Below the pieces are notes generated by a model. It was not told where the DNA came from, did not search any database, and saw only the letters and a program-made list of their open reading frames with translations. 64,000 nucleotides of DNA, taken from contig NZ_JAQQKV010000001.1 in assembly GCF_028550435.1 (NCBI RefSeq), positions 1,240,001-1,304,000 on the forward strand, read 5' to 3'. This DNA is from Asticcacaulis machinosus (lineage in GTDB: Bacteria; Pseudomonadota; Alphaproteobacteria; Caulobacterales; Caulobacteraceae). Of the stretch, positions 15,721 through 23,644 are shown piece after piece. The translations under genes and the position numbers were made by a program. Each line of letters starts with the position of its first letter. Within the stretch, counting starts at the first letter, position 1.

Positions 15721-17306
15721 ACCGCATCGCCCCTGCCCTGATCGCTGCTCTGATGCTCACTGGATGTGCCACCGTCAAACCTGCGACGGCGACCTATTCA
15801 AATCCCGTCCTCTATGCCGACTATTCGGACCCGGACGTGATCCGCGTGGGTGCCGACTATTACCACGTCTCCTCCAGCTTTCACCTGTCACCGGGGATAC
15901 CGGTGCTCAAATCGCGCGACCTGATCAACTGGACGATCATCGGCCATGTGCTGCCAAAATTACCGTTCGCGCCCGAATATGACCTGCCGGGGCCGTTTGA
16001 GATCGACGACACCAAATCGAAGCCCGTCATCGGCACCCGTTATGCCAGCGGGGTATGGGCGCCGTCAATTCGCCATCACAACGGCCGGTTCTATGTTTAT
16101 TGGGCAACGCCGGATGAGGGCATCTATGTCTCGACCGCCACCGATCCTAAGGGGCCCTGGTCGGCACCGGTACATATCGTCAAGGAGGCCCGCCTCGAAG
16201 ACCCCTGCCCGATCTGGGATGATGACGGTCAGGCTTACCTCGTCCACAGCCACGTCGGCGCCGGACCGCTGATCCTGCGCAAAATGGCCCCCGACGGCCT
16301 GAGTGTGCTGGATGACGGGGTGGTGATTGCTGAGGACAAGGTCAATCTGCCGATCCTTGAGGGGCCGAAATTCATCAAACGCAATGGATTCTACTACATC
16401 TTCGCGCCCATCGGCGGGGTCGACAAAGGCCCGCAGGCCGTGGGCCGCGCCAGGGATATCTACGGCCCCTATGAGTGGCGGGTGGTGCTGGAACCCGGCA
16501 CGACCAAGGTGCAAGGCCCGCATCAGGGCGGCTATGTCGAAACCTCTTCGGGTCAGGGGTGGTTCCTGCATTTCAACTCGACCGGCGCATTCGGGCGGAT
16601 CAACCATCTGCAACCCGTGCACTGGGCCGATGACTGGCCGGTCATGGGCGAGCCGATTGCGGGCAAGGTTTCTGGTCAGCCGGTCATGACCTATCTGCGT
16701 CCTGATACCGGCACGATTGGCCGTGAGCGGATGCAGGCGTCCGATGAGTTCAATGCGGCGCAACTCGGCTTACAATGGCAGTGGAACCATAACCCGGATA
16801 ATACGCGCTGGTCGTTGTCGGAGCACTCAGGCTACCTGCGCCTTAAGGCCGGTCAGGCACAGCACCTGACGACCGCGCGCAATACCCTGACCCAAATGCT
16901 GACCGGGCCATTTATGCGCTCGACCGCGCGACTGGATGTCTCCGGCATGGCGGACGGTCAGCGGGCGGGCCTTACCCTGTTTGGGGTCAAGCCGGTCTGG
17001 ATCGGCGTGATACGCGACGGCGGCGTTAACCGGATCACCTTTGCGTCGGCGGGTGTTGAAACCGCAGGCCCGGTGTTGATGGGTAATACTGTCACCCTAC
17101 GCGCCGAAGTCGGTGAGGATCAGATCGCCCATTTCGCCTACAGCCTTGATGGCAAGTCGTTTACCGCCTTGGGCGAACCCACGGCCCTTGCCAAATTCTC
17201 ATGGTGGAAAGGCTCACGGCCGGGGGTATTTACGTTCAATAAACGCGATACGAACGGCCATGTCGATATCGATTGGTTCCGCGTCGACCATGAGGTGGCC
17301 AAATGA
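15717..17306 (+). CDS. GH43 beta-xylosidase/arabinosidase-like lipoprotein
   Basis: This five-bladed propeller glycosidase probably trims arabinose, xylose or galactose side chains from pectin. A lipoprotein signal ends in LTGC (Cys17). The GH43 triad is visible: base D38 in YSDPDV, pKa-tuning D162 in LEDPCP, and acid E215 in LEGPKF. A C-terminal concanavalin-like (DUF1349/GH43-C2 type) sandwich follows from about residue 345. The GTG at 15717 overlaps the GH28 stop (GTGA) and has GGAG upstream; an in-frame GTG at 15711 is less well spaced. The 3' end overlaps the next gene as ATGA. The exact sugar is not determinable. Confidence 0.9.
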   Translation: MNRIAPALIAALMLTGCATVKPATATYSNPVLYADYSDPDVIRVGADYYHVSSSFHLSPGIPVLKSRDLINWTIIGHVLPKLPFAPEYDLPGPFEIDDTKSKPVIGTRYASGVWAPSIRHHNGRFYVYWATPDEGIYVSTATDPKGPWSAPVHIVKEARLEDPCPIWDDDGQAYLVHSHVGAGPLILRKMAPDGLSVLDDGVVIAEDKVNLPILEGPKFIKRNGFYYIFAPIGGVDKGPQAVGRARDIYGPYEWRVVLEPGTTKVQGPHQGGYVETSSGQGWFLHFNSTGAFGRINHLQPVHWADDWPVMGEPIAGKVSGQPVMTYLRPDTGTIGRERMQASDEFNAAQLGLQWQWNHNPDNTRWSLSEHSGYLRLKAGQAQHLTTARNTLTQMLTGPFMRSTARLDVSGMADGQRAGLTLFGVKPVWIGVIRDGGVNRITFASAGVETAGPVLMGNTVTLRAEVGEDQIAHFAYSLDGKSFTALGEPTALAKFSWWKGSRPGVFTFNKRDTNGHVDIDWFRVDHEVAK

Positions 17307-18856
17307 GACGGCGCACCTTTATCCAGTCCAGCGCTGCCGCCCTGATAGCGGGCCCCGCTATAGCGCAAAGCCCCTCGCAACCCGAATATACAACGACCAA
17401 TGCGGCATGGCAGGCAGCCTATGATAAGGCCCTGTCGATTCTCGTCAAAAACACGCAGGTTATGCCGCGCTATTCCAAGCCCATTCTGATCGAAGGCTCG
17501 GTTTATCAGGGCATCTGGATGGAATGCGGCCCGCATGAGGCGTTGGTTTACCGCAAATTCCGGCCTGATGTCGCCCGTAACAGCCATATGTGCTTCTTTG
17601 AGCTGCAACGCGCGGACGGCCAGTTGCCGTGCAACAATAAGGTTACTGAGACCGGCTTTGGACAGATCCAGATGGTCGTGCCGATTGCCGCCACGGCGTG
17701 GGAACTGGCGCGCGCCACCGGCGATCAGGAGTTACTGGAGACGGCCTATCGCGGCGCATCAATGTGGGACGGGTGGCTGTTGAAATACCGCAATACCCGT
17801 GGCACAGGCCTTACCGAAGGCTTTTGCACCTACGATACCGGCCACGACAACAGCCCCAGATGGCAGGGCATTCCGCCGCAGTGTCCTAACAAAGACGCCA
17901 AATACTACCCGGAAGGTTTCAAACTGCCGCGCCTGTGTCCTGACCTGTCGGCCACAACCTATGGCGCACGCAAGGCCCTGTCCGACATGGCCCGCGCCTT
18001 GGGCAAAACCTCAGAGGCCGATATGTGGGCAGAACGGGCGGCCGCAATCCGTGATCTGATTTTGAAACGGTTATATGTCGCCGAAGACGCCGCCTTTTAT
18101 GACGAAGACGCAGGCAGCCAGTTCATCCGCATCCGCAGCGACATCCTAAGTCGTGTGTGCGGTGAACATGTGCCGGATCAGGCCCTGTTTGACGATCTGT
18201 GGACGCGGCAAATCCACAATCCTGCGGCGTTCTGGGCGCCCTATCCCCTGCCCTCGATCGCGCTGGATGACCCAACTTTTGTGCGCCCCATCACCGCCAA
18301 CACCTGGGGCGGGCCGTCACAGGCGCTAACGGCCCTTCGCGCCCCACGCTGGTTCGAGCATTATGGCCGCACGGCCGAGTTCACGGTCATGATGGATCGC
18401 TGGTGCGAGGGGCTGATCAAAGATATGACCTTCCGTCAGCAGATGAACCCCATAACCGCCGAATTTACCCGCGACGGCGATGAGCCGGACTATTCCCCGG
18501 CGGCGCTGGTGATGATGGATTACACCTGGCGGTTGGCAGGAGTGGTCGAAGAATCTGACCGGCTGGAATGGAATATCCGCCCCAACCATGCGGCCTCAAA
18601 AGGGGCGCAGTTTCGCCTGCCGACCGATGCCCGATCGACCGCCAAGCTCCGTTACAACGCGCGCGGGGCTGATCTTGATCTGGGGGGCAAAACCCTTGGC
18701 CGGATTGAGGGCGTAGCGCGTCTGATTACCAACACCGCCGGTAACCCTGTGGCTCTGCTCGGCATTTCTGAAACCCCGCAAAAGGTCACTTTGCGTCTCA
18801 TCGGGCGCCCAGCCCGCAACTTGACCATCACAGCCAATGAAAAGATCGCTTTATGA
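17303..18856 (+). CDS. Six-hairpin glycosidase (MGH1/GH63-like), exported
   Basis: This 517-residue protein begins with a Tat-like signal (MRRRTFIQSSAAALIAGPAIA). It looks like an (alpha/alpha)6-barrel glycosidase of the trehalase/GH63/MGH1 group: VPIAATAWELARATGDQELLE, FCTYDTGHDNSPRWQG, DLSATTYGARKALSDMARALGK, and ITANTWGGPSQALTALR with YSPAALVMMDYTWRLAGV near the end. The acid Asp in the YDTGHDNSPRW region is a plausible catalytic residue by comparison with MGH1. A small beta domain closes the protein. It is translationally coupled (ATGA) to the GH43 gene. The context suggests it acts on a pectic oligosaccharide; specificity is open. Confidence 0.75.
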   Translation: MRRRTFIQSSAAALIAGPAIAQSPSQPEYTTTNAAWQAAYDKALSILVKNTQVMPRYSKPILIEGSVYQGIWMECGPHEALVYRKFRPDVARNSHMCFFELQRADGQLPCNNKVTETGFGQIQMVVPIAATAWELARATGDQELLETAYRGASMWDGWLLKYRNTRGTGLTEGFCTYDTGHDNSPRWQGIPPQCPNKDAKYYPEGFKLPRLCPDLSATTYGARKALSDMARALGKTSEADMWAERAAAIRDLILKRLYVAEDAAFYDEDAGSQFIRIRSDILSRVCGEHVPDQALFDDLWTRQIHNPAAFWAPYPLPSIALDDPTFVRPITANTWGGPSQALTALRAPRWFEHYGRTAEFTVMMDRWCEGLIKDMTFRQQMNPITAEFTRDGDEPDYSPAALVMMDYTWRLAGVVEESDRLEWNIRPNHAASKGAQFRLPTDARSTAKLRYNARGADLDLGGKTLGRIEGVARLITNTAGNPVALLGISETPQKVTLRLIGRPARNLTITANEKIAL

Positions 18857-18888
18857 ACCGGCGCAAGGGTGAGCACGCCCGACCATGA

Positions 18889-19305
18889 TTACTTCGATTT
18901 CTTTTTCTTAGACAAGCTGGCCTTGATAGCCTTGGCCTCTTCAAGGCTGACCGGCTTTAGCTCATCGACAAAGCAGGCCGATTTGAAGCCCGGCGCGTAA
19001 ATCACCGACATCTGAACATCAATGGGGTTACAAATCTGGGTCGTACCGCGATATTCAAACAACAGGGGATCGAAATGGTTCAGGCGGCAGCCGGACACCT
19101 TCATGACCATAGCCCCACGTCCGCGTTCTTCGACCAGCAGAGTGTCTTCGTCGACCACGGTCGTGTCCAGATTGCCGCCGCTGACGCATTGGCGCACCGG
19201 TTTTTCAGTTTGCGGCGCACCCTCGGTCTGAGCCAGCGCGGCATGGCCCGCAATCAGAGCCGATCCGGCCAGCAAACCGGCCACAACAGGAATAAGGCGG
19301 GACAT
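18889..19305 (-). CDS. DUF6491-type secreted protein, paralogue 3 of 3
   Basis: This 138-residue exported protein of unknown function has a signal peptide (residues 1-25, ending LAQ). The mature part carries the family pattern: a first Cys in RQCVSGGNLD, a DEDTLLVEE strand, Cys in SGCRLNHFDPL, Cys in TQICNPIDV and Cys in KSACFVDELKPVSLEEAKA. The four cysteines align with those of the next two genes, suggesting two disulfides in the periplasm. A Lys-rich tail ends the protein. CGGAGAAA precedes the ATG at 19305, and the gene is 12 bases from its upstream neighbour, so the three form an operon. Confidence 0.75.
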   Translation of the reverse strand: MSRLIPVVAGLLAGSALIAGHAALAQTEGAPQTEKPVRQCVSGGNLDTTVVDEDTLLVEERGRGAMVMKVSGCRLNHFDPLLFEYRGTTQICNPIDVQMSVIYAPGFKSACFVDELKPVSLEEAKAIKASLSKKKKSK

Positions 19306-19317
19306 GAAATTTCTCCG

Positions 19318-19734
19318 TTATTTCTCTTTAGGTTTGGGCGTCATATAGACCTTGGCCTCATCCTTGGTGAGAGGCGTCATAGTGTCGATCAGGCACCGCA
19401 AAGGCGCTTCGGTATTGCGCGAATGCAGGATCTTAACATCGGTTTTGCGGCACAGTTGCGTTGAGCCGTTGAACTCAAAGCCAATCTTGTCCAGTTCATC
19501 GATATGACGGCACGGCGCGGTCAGTTTCAGCAAAACATATTTGCCAAACGCATCCTCAATCAACAGGCTGTCAGGCTCGATCACCATTCGGCTGCGCATA
19601 TTGCCGAGGTCATAACATTGTTTGGGTTCATCGGGTTTAACGCTTTGCGCGACCGGCGTTGCCGCAAAAACCGGGGCGGACAACATACCGCACGTCACGG
19701 CCGCGAGAGCTATTTTCGATGCGATTCTGGTCAT
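19318..19734 (-). CDS. DUF6491-type secreted protein, paralogue 2 of 3
   Basis: This is a 138-residue paralogue of the flanking genes. Signal peptide: MTRIASKIALAAVTCGM... with cleavage near VFA. The mature domain shows CYDLGNMRSRMVIEPDSLLIED, Cys in APCRHIDELDKIGF, Cys in TQLCRKTDV and Cys in LRCLIDTMTPLTKDEA. GGAGG lies 6 bases before the ATG at 19734, better spaced than for the adjacent ATG at 19737. The spacing of about a dozen bases on both sides supports cotranscription. The biochemical role is unknown. Confidence 0.75.
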   Translation of the reverse strand: MTRIASKIALAAVTCGMLSAPVFAATPVAQSVKPDEPKQCYDLGNMRSRMVIEPDSLLIEDAFGKYVLLKLTAPCRHIDELDKIGFEFNGSTQLCRKTDVKILHSRNTEAPLRCLIDTMTPLTKDEAKVYMTPKPKEK

Positions 19735-19746
19735 CATATCCTCCGG

Positions 19747-20244
19747 TTATTTGGGTTCAGCCGCCGCCGCTTCCTTGGCCAGTTTCTTGTCAGCCTTGCG
19801 TTTTTTGGCCTTATCCGCGCCGGTCAGCACATCAGACTCGGCCTGAGTGACCGCGCGGACATCGGTAATATTGCAGCGCCTCAAGCGATTGTCACCAAAC
19901 TCGGCATAAAGCACTTCGGCATCGAACGGCCCGCACACCCGGCTAAGGCCGCCGCGCGATCTCAGGCCGATCCGGCCGGCATTATCAAGGCCGATACAGG
20001 CTGGCGCGATGGTCAGGGCGTAGTTCTGCTTGCGGTAGGTTTCAACCACCATCACATCGTCATTGGGGGTGAAGTAACTGCGCACATCGTCGACATAGAA
20101 ACATTGCGCGGCCTTACCCGCAGATCCGGGCCCCGAAGGGTCGGGCGCTTGCGCCACAGTTTCAGGATTGGCCGCACAACCGGCCAGAACCAGCCCCAGA
20201 CCTGATGCCATGACTGCTGTAATTATACCGTTCCGGTGACGCAT
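19747..20244 (-). CDS. DUF6491-type lipoprotein, paralogue 1 of 3
   Basis: This is the first gene of the DUF6491 operon, 165 residues from the ATG at 20244, chosen for GGGAG upstream; the frame is open to 20298. Unlike its two paralogues it has a lipobox, VLAGC (Cys23), so it should be membrane-anchored while the others are soluble. The domain is conserved: QCFYVDDVRSYFTPNDDVMVVE, Cys in APACIGLDNAGRIGL, Cys in SRVCGPFDA and Cys in LRRCNITDVRAVTQAES. A Lys/Ala-rich tail ends the protein. The operon follows mnmC on the same strand after 70 bases. Confidence 0.78.
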   Translation of the reverse strand: MRHRNGIITAVMASGLGLVLAGCAANPETVAQAPDPSGPGSAGKAAQCFYVDDVRSYFTPNDDVMVVETYRKQNYALTIAPACIGLDNAGRIGLRSRGGLSRVCGPFDAEVLYAEFGDNRLRRCNITDVRAVTQAESDVLTGADKAKKRKADKKLAKEAAAAEPK

Positions 20245-20314
20245 TATGATCTCCCTCATCCAGAAACGAACAGTTAGCCCGGATTCCGGCGAAATCATGT
20301 CACGGGAGGGTGTA

Positions 20315-22039
20315 TCAGGTCAAAACACGTTCAATTTGAACAAGCTGTCGCGCCGATGCCATAAGCGGTGATGGTAAATCAAACACCTGCGCCACCAGAT
20401 CGTGCGCCAGTATGGGCGCCAGACAAAAGGCCCGCCCGCCCAGTCCGGTCAATACATGGCCGCCAGGTGACAAAGTACCGGCTGCCGGTAAATGATCGCG
20501 CGTCGTCACCCGCACCGATGCCCGCGAGGTCAATTGCGCAGCTTCCATTTGTGCCGCGAGTTCCGGCAAGGCTTTCGACAGGGTGTCTATGTTTTTCATC
20601 CGGTCAGCATCGCGAACATCCGCCCCGCGATCTTCGCGATCATGAGTGGCCCCGAACAGCACACCCTCCGGCAGCGGAATGGCATAACCGCCCCAAGCTT
20701 GAGGTAAAAATTGGGCTTGAGGCGGAATATCAGCCGGGGTAGCAGCCACCTCGACCTGACCGCGCACGGGCCGCAGATCAAGGTGAGATGCAAAGGCCTG
20801 ATCCCATACACCTGCGCCCGCCGCCCAAAACACATGGTCATAGTCGGCCATATCGCGGGGCGGTACGGCATGGATCGTGCGCCCGGCAGTCAGGGCGTTA
20901 AGTACCGCCAGAGGCTCAACCGCCAGCGCCTCAGCCATGAAAAGACCATCGTCATGGGGGTGCAGAGCATCACTGGCAAAGCACGGTTGCGTCGCGACCT
21001 TTTCAAACCGCGCCCGGTCGCGTTCGGTTTGGGCGCGCTGCAAGACCCCTTCGTGCAGGATCGCCTGCGGACTCAAGCGCCGGTAAAGGCCTGTGGCATA
21101 GGCATGGGCATCGGCATAAAGCTGGGCCACCGCCCCGCCCCCGGCATCAAGCCGCGGCGTTACCAGCGCTGCCCGATTGCCTGAGGCCTGAGCCCCCAGA
21201 CCACCCGGATCGCACAGATCATGATCAAACCCAAGCTGTGTCAGGGCATGGGACAGCGAACAGCCGGCAATCCCCGCCCCCATGACCAGTATGCGCGGTG
21301 TTTGAGCGGGATCGGGCAGGGCTTCCCCCGCAAATACCGCCTCCAGCCGCTCACGCTTCTTGCCAAAGCCCGGCTGTTTGGAGACCTCAAAACCGGCGTT
21401 AATCAGACCACGCCGCACCGCGCCCGCCACCGTAAAGGTCGCCAGCCGCGCCCCTGCCCGTGAGTGTTGCCCGATCAGGGTCAACACGTCCTCGGCCCAC
21501 ATATCGGGGTTCAGGGCCGGCGAAAACCCGTCCAGAAACCACGCATCAGCCTTACCGTTCCATTGCGTCAACGCCGCACGCACATCGTTTAGGGCCAGTG
21601 TTAAACGCGCGCCCCACTGCGGGAAGTCCATAACGTGAAAACCCTGACGTGACTTCGGCCACTGGTTCAGGATCGCCTCAGAAAACGGCGCCAGTTCCGG
21701 CCAGGAATTCAAGGCACGCGCGGCGTCTTCGCGGCTCATCAAAAAGGCTTCGATACTGAAAATATGAAGGTAGCTGTTTTCTGAGCGATTATCCGCCCAC
21801 ATCTGCAACAGGGCCGCAATATTCAGCCCCGTGCCGAAGCCCAGTTCCGCTACGGTAAACTGGCGCTTATCCGCCCAGATATCCGGCATGTGACAGCCGT
21901 TCAGGAACACCGCGCGGGTTTCGCTCAGGCCATCCTGCAACGAATAATAGATATCGCCGAACCGCTCCGAGCGCGGATTGCCGTCTTCCGCAAAATAAAG
22001 CTGCGGGTCGTGCGTCTCAGGATCGCGGGCATCAGGCAT
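20315..22039 (-). CDS. mnmC: Bifunctional tRNA wobble-uridine modification enzyme MnmC
   Basis: This enzyme performs the last two steps of mnm5s2U synthesis at position 34 of tRNAs. The N-terminal half (about residues 1-235) is the SAM-dependent methyltransferase, with AELGFGTGLNIAALLQ near residue 65 and the DUF752-type WFLDGFSPALNPDMW motif. The C-terminal half (about 248-574) is the FAD oxidoreductase that removes the carboxymethyl group, with the dinucleotide motif RILVMGAGIAGCSLSHAL. It has 574 residues, shorter than E. coli MnmC (668) but with both domains. It is encoded upstream of the DUF6491 genes with no obvious functional link. Confidence 0.95.
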   Translation of the reverse strand: MPDARDPETHDPQLYFAEDGNPRSERFGDIYYSLQDGLSETRAVFLNGCHMPDIWADKRQFTVAELGFGTGLNIAALLQMWADNRSENSYLHIFSIEAFLMSREDAARALNSWPELAPFSEAILNQWPKSRQGFHVMDFPQWGARLTLALNDVRAALTQWNGKADAWFLDGFSPALNPDMWAEDVLTLIGQHSRAGARLATFTVAGAVRRGLINAGFEVSKQPGFGKKRERLEAVFAGEALPDPAQTPRILVMGAGIAGCSLSHALTQLGFDHDLCDPGGLGAQASGNRAALVTPRLDAGGGAVAQLYADAHAYATGLYRRLSPQAILHEGVLQRAQTERDRARFEKVATQPCFASDALHPHDDGLFMAEALAVEPLAVLNALTAGRTIHAVPPRDMADYDHVFWAAGAGVWDQAFASHLDLRPVRGQVEVAATPADIPPQAQFLPQAWGGYAIPLPEGVLFGATHDREDRGADVRDADRMKNIDTLSKALPELAAQMEAAQLTSRASVRVTTRDHLPAAGTLSPGGHVLTGLGGRAFCLAPILAHDLVAQVFDLPSPLMASARQLVQIERVLT

Positions 22040-22057
22040 GGTTACGGTTTACCAATA

Positions 22058-22090
22058 GAAAAAGGGCCGCCCCTATAGTAGGCGACCCTT
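22058..22090 (-). terminator. Terminator of the Ala-rich lipoprotein gene
   Basis: On the minus strand AAGGGTCGCC pairs with GGCGGCCCTT around a TACTATAGG loop, followed by TTTTT (plus-strand A run at 22059-22063). It lies 40 bases after the lipoprotein stop and just before the mnmC start. Confidence 0.75.
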
Positions 22091-22129
22091 CGTATTCTTG
22101 TCTAATCAATGGCCCTCAGGGCCGATTAA

Positions 22130-22360
22130 TTAGTGAGCAGCCGGAGCTTCAGCAGCCGGAGCAGCAGCAGCGGCATCGGCAGCAGCCGAGGCAGCTTCAG
22201 CAGCGTCCGAAGCAGCTTCGGTAGCAACTTCAGCAGCTTCCGAAGCTTCAGCAGCAGCTTCTTCAACAGGAGCTTCAGCAGGCTTCGAGCAAGCAGCGAT
22301 CGACAGAGCAGCAACAGCAGCAGCGGCAACCAGGGCCGAGCGAACGATTTTGGAGGTCAT
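22130..22360 (-). CDS. Small Ala/Glu-rich lipoprotein
   Basis: This 76-residue protein has a clear lipoprotein signal (lipobox SIAAC, Cys24; positive MTSKIVR start). The mature 53 residues are made almost only of Ala and Glu with a few Ser, Asp, Thr, Val and Pro. The periodic Glu/Ala pattern predicts one long acidic helix or coiled coil, loosely like a Braun-type lipoprotein, but it ends in PAAEAPAAH without the C-terminal Lys used for peptidoglycan linkage. The gene is built of repeated GCAGC/GCTTC codons. AAGGATC precedes the ATG and a terminator follows, so it is a complete single gene. Its function is not known to me. Confidence 0.75.
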   Translation of the reverse strand: MTSKIVRSALVAAAAVAALSIAACSKPAEAPVEEAAAEASEAAEVATEAASDAAEAASAAADAAAAAPAAEAPAAH

Positions 22361-22381
22361 GGATCCAGATCCTTATCTTAA

Positions 22382-22682
22382 CGTTAAGAGGCGCCAGAGA
22401 CGTAACTTAGAGTCACTACCTAGGCCCTGATTCAAGACATACCGAAAATGACTGAGTCTCGCAAGAGGGTATTTCACAAATTTGTGATCGCATTCCATAA
22501 AGCCGCCATTATTTTCTCAAATCAGGCGAATATGATGAAAGGTTAATGGCGCATATAAGCCAGACGGCATACACCGTAAACGACGATACCGCCTAAAATA
22601 AAGCGGCATCGTGTCAAATAATGCGGATTTGAGTATGCCCCCAGGGCAGCCCCGCCGTCAAGGTTCACATCAACCGGCGCAG
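22382..22682. other. Intergenic region between lipoprotein gene and motA
   Basis: I see no gene in this 300-base stretch. It must hold the promoter of the minus-strand lipoprotein gene (AT-rich near 22440-22510). A hairpin ACGATACCGC/GCGGCATCGT (22583-22592, 22603-22612, one mismatch) lies 70 bases beyond the motA stop and may mark its transcript end, although no T run follows. Confidence 0.5.
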
Positions 22683-23552
22683 TTAGCCCTCGGCCGGGAT
22701 TGAGTTAAGCGCCTCTTCCATTTCAAGGAAGCTCGGCTGCATGGTCGATGGCACGTTGCCGCGGCCGATTTCAACCGAGATTTGCGCCGCATTGCCATGC
22801 AGGTGCGCGACCAGCACCGACTGGATGATCTTATAGAACGCGCCCTCTTCCTCGACGATTCCGCTCAGGCGCGACGCAAACGGCCCGACCAGACCGTAGG
22901 ACAGCATAACACCCAGGAACGTACCGACCAGCGCGCCGCCGATCATGCCGCCCAGAACTTCCGGCGGCTCGGTGATCGAGCCCATGGTCTTGATAACCCC
23001 CAGAACCGCAACCACGATCCCCAGCGCCGGCAGGGCGTCAGACATGTTTTGCAGAGCATGGGCCGGATGCAGCGCTTCGTGATGGTGTTTCTCAAGCTGC
23101 TTTTCCATAGCATCTTCGACCTGATGCGGGTCTTCGAGGTTCATGGTCATCATGCGCAGGGTGTCGCAGATAAAATCGGTGGCAAAGTGGTCCTTCATGA
23201 TCTTCGGGAAGCGGTTGAAGATCGTGGAATCATGCGGTTTTTCGATATGGCTTTCCAGCGCGATCACGCCCTTTGACTTCATGGTCTTGGTCAGCAGAAA
23301 CAACAAAGACAACAGGTCGCGATAATCAGATGACTTCCACTTAGGCCCGCTGAATACCTTGCCCATGCCGCCCCCCATACCTTTGAGGGTATGCAGGTCA
23401 TTGGCGATCAGGGTCGCGCCGATCGCCGCCCCCAGAATCCCGGTCAGTTCGTAGGCCAGAGAGTGCAGGATCGGCGCCATAGACCCGCCCGACCAGATGT
23501 AACTGCCGAACACCGTGGCGAACAGAACAACAATACCAATAATCTGAAACAT
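22683..23552 (-). CDS. motA: Flagellar motor stator protein MotA
   Basis: This is the proton-channel stator subunit of the flagellar motor, 289 residues with four membrane helices. Two helices lie near the N-terminus (about 1-20, 33-52) and two after the large cytoplasmic loop (about 170-190, 203-225). The family signature in the ALPALGIVVAVLGVIKTM and GGALVGTFLGVMLSYG helices is present, as are charged loop residues for rotor contact. No motB neighbour is present, as in Caulobacter where the two genes are apart. An AGCCGAA/TTCGGCT hairpin (23567-23589) sits in the leader just upstream of the start. Confidence 0.97.
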   Translation of the reverse strand: MFQIIGIVVLFATVFGSYIWSGGSMAPILHSLAYELTGILGAAIGATLIANDLHTLKGMGGGMGKVFSGPKWKSSDYRDLLSLLFLLTKTMKSKGVIALESHIEKPHDSTIFNRFPKIMKDHFATDFICDTLRMMTMNLEDPHQVEDAMEKQLEKHHHEALHPAHALQNMSDALPALGIVVAVLGVIKTMGSITEPPEVLGGMIGGALVGTFLGVMLSYGLVGPFASRLSGIVEEEGAFYKIIQSVLVAHLHGNAAQISVEIGRGNVPSTMQPSFLEMEEALNSIPAEG

Positions 23553-23644
23553 GAGACCCTAAGCCAAGCCGAAACACAACGATTCGGCTCAGGTTAAGAG
23601 CTAATCCTTAAGGGGCGGTTTCGATTAACCGTGTTTTTTTACCA

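Noticed and set aside
19504-20205. 233-codon plus-strand frame
   Set aside because: It covers two DUF6491 genes in antisense, has no ribosome site and resembles no family.
22133-22381. Ser/Arg-rich reading frame on the plus strand over the Ala-rich lipoprotein gene
   Set aside because: It is the antisense of GCAGC/GCTTC codon repeats. The minus-strand gene has a lipobox, ribosome site and terminator.
23610-23640. CGGTT/AACCG hairpin followed by a T run
   Set aside because: The T run is on the plus strand, but both flanking genes (motA, the MltB-type gene) are on the minus strand, so it would end no known transcript.
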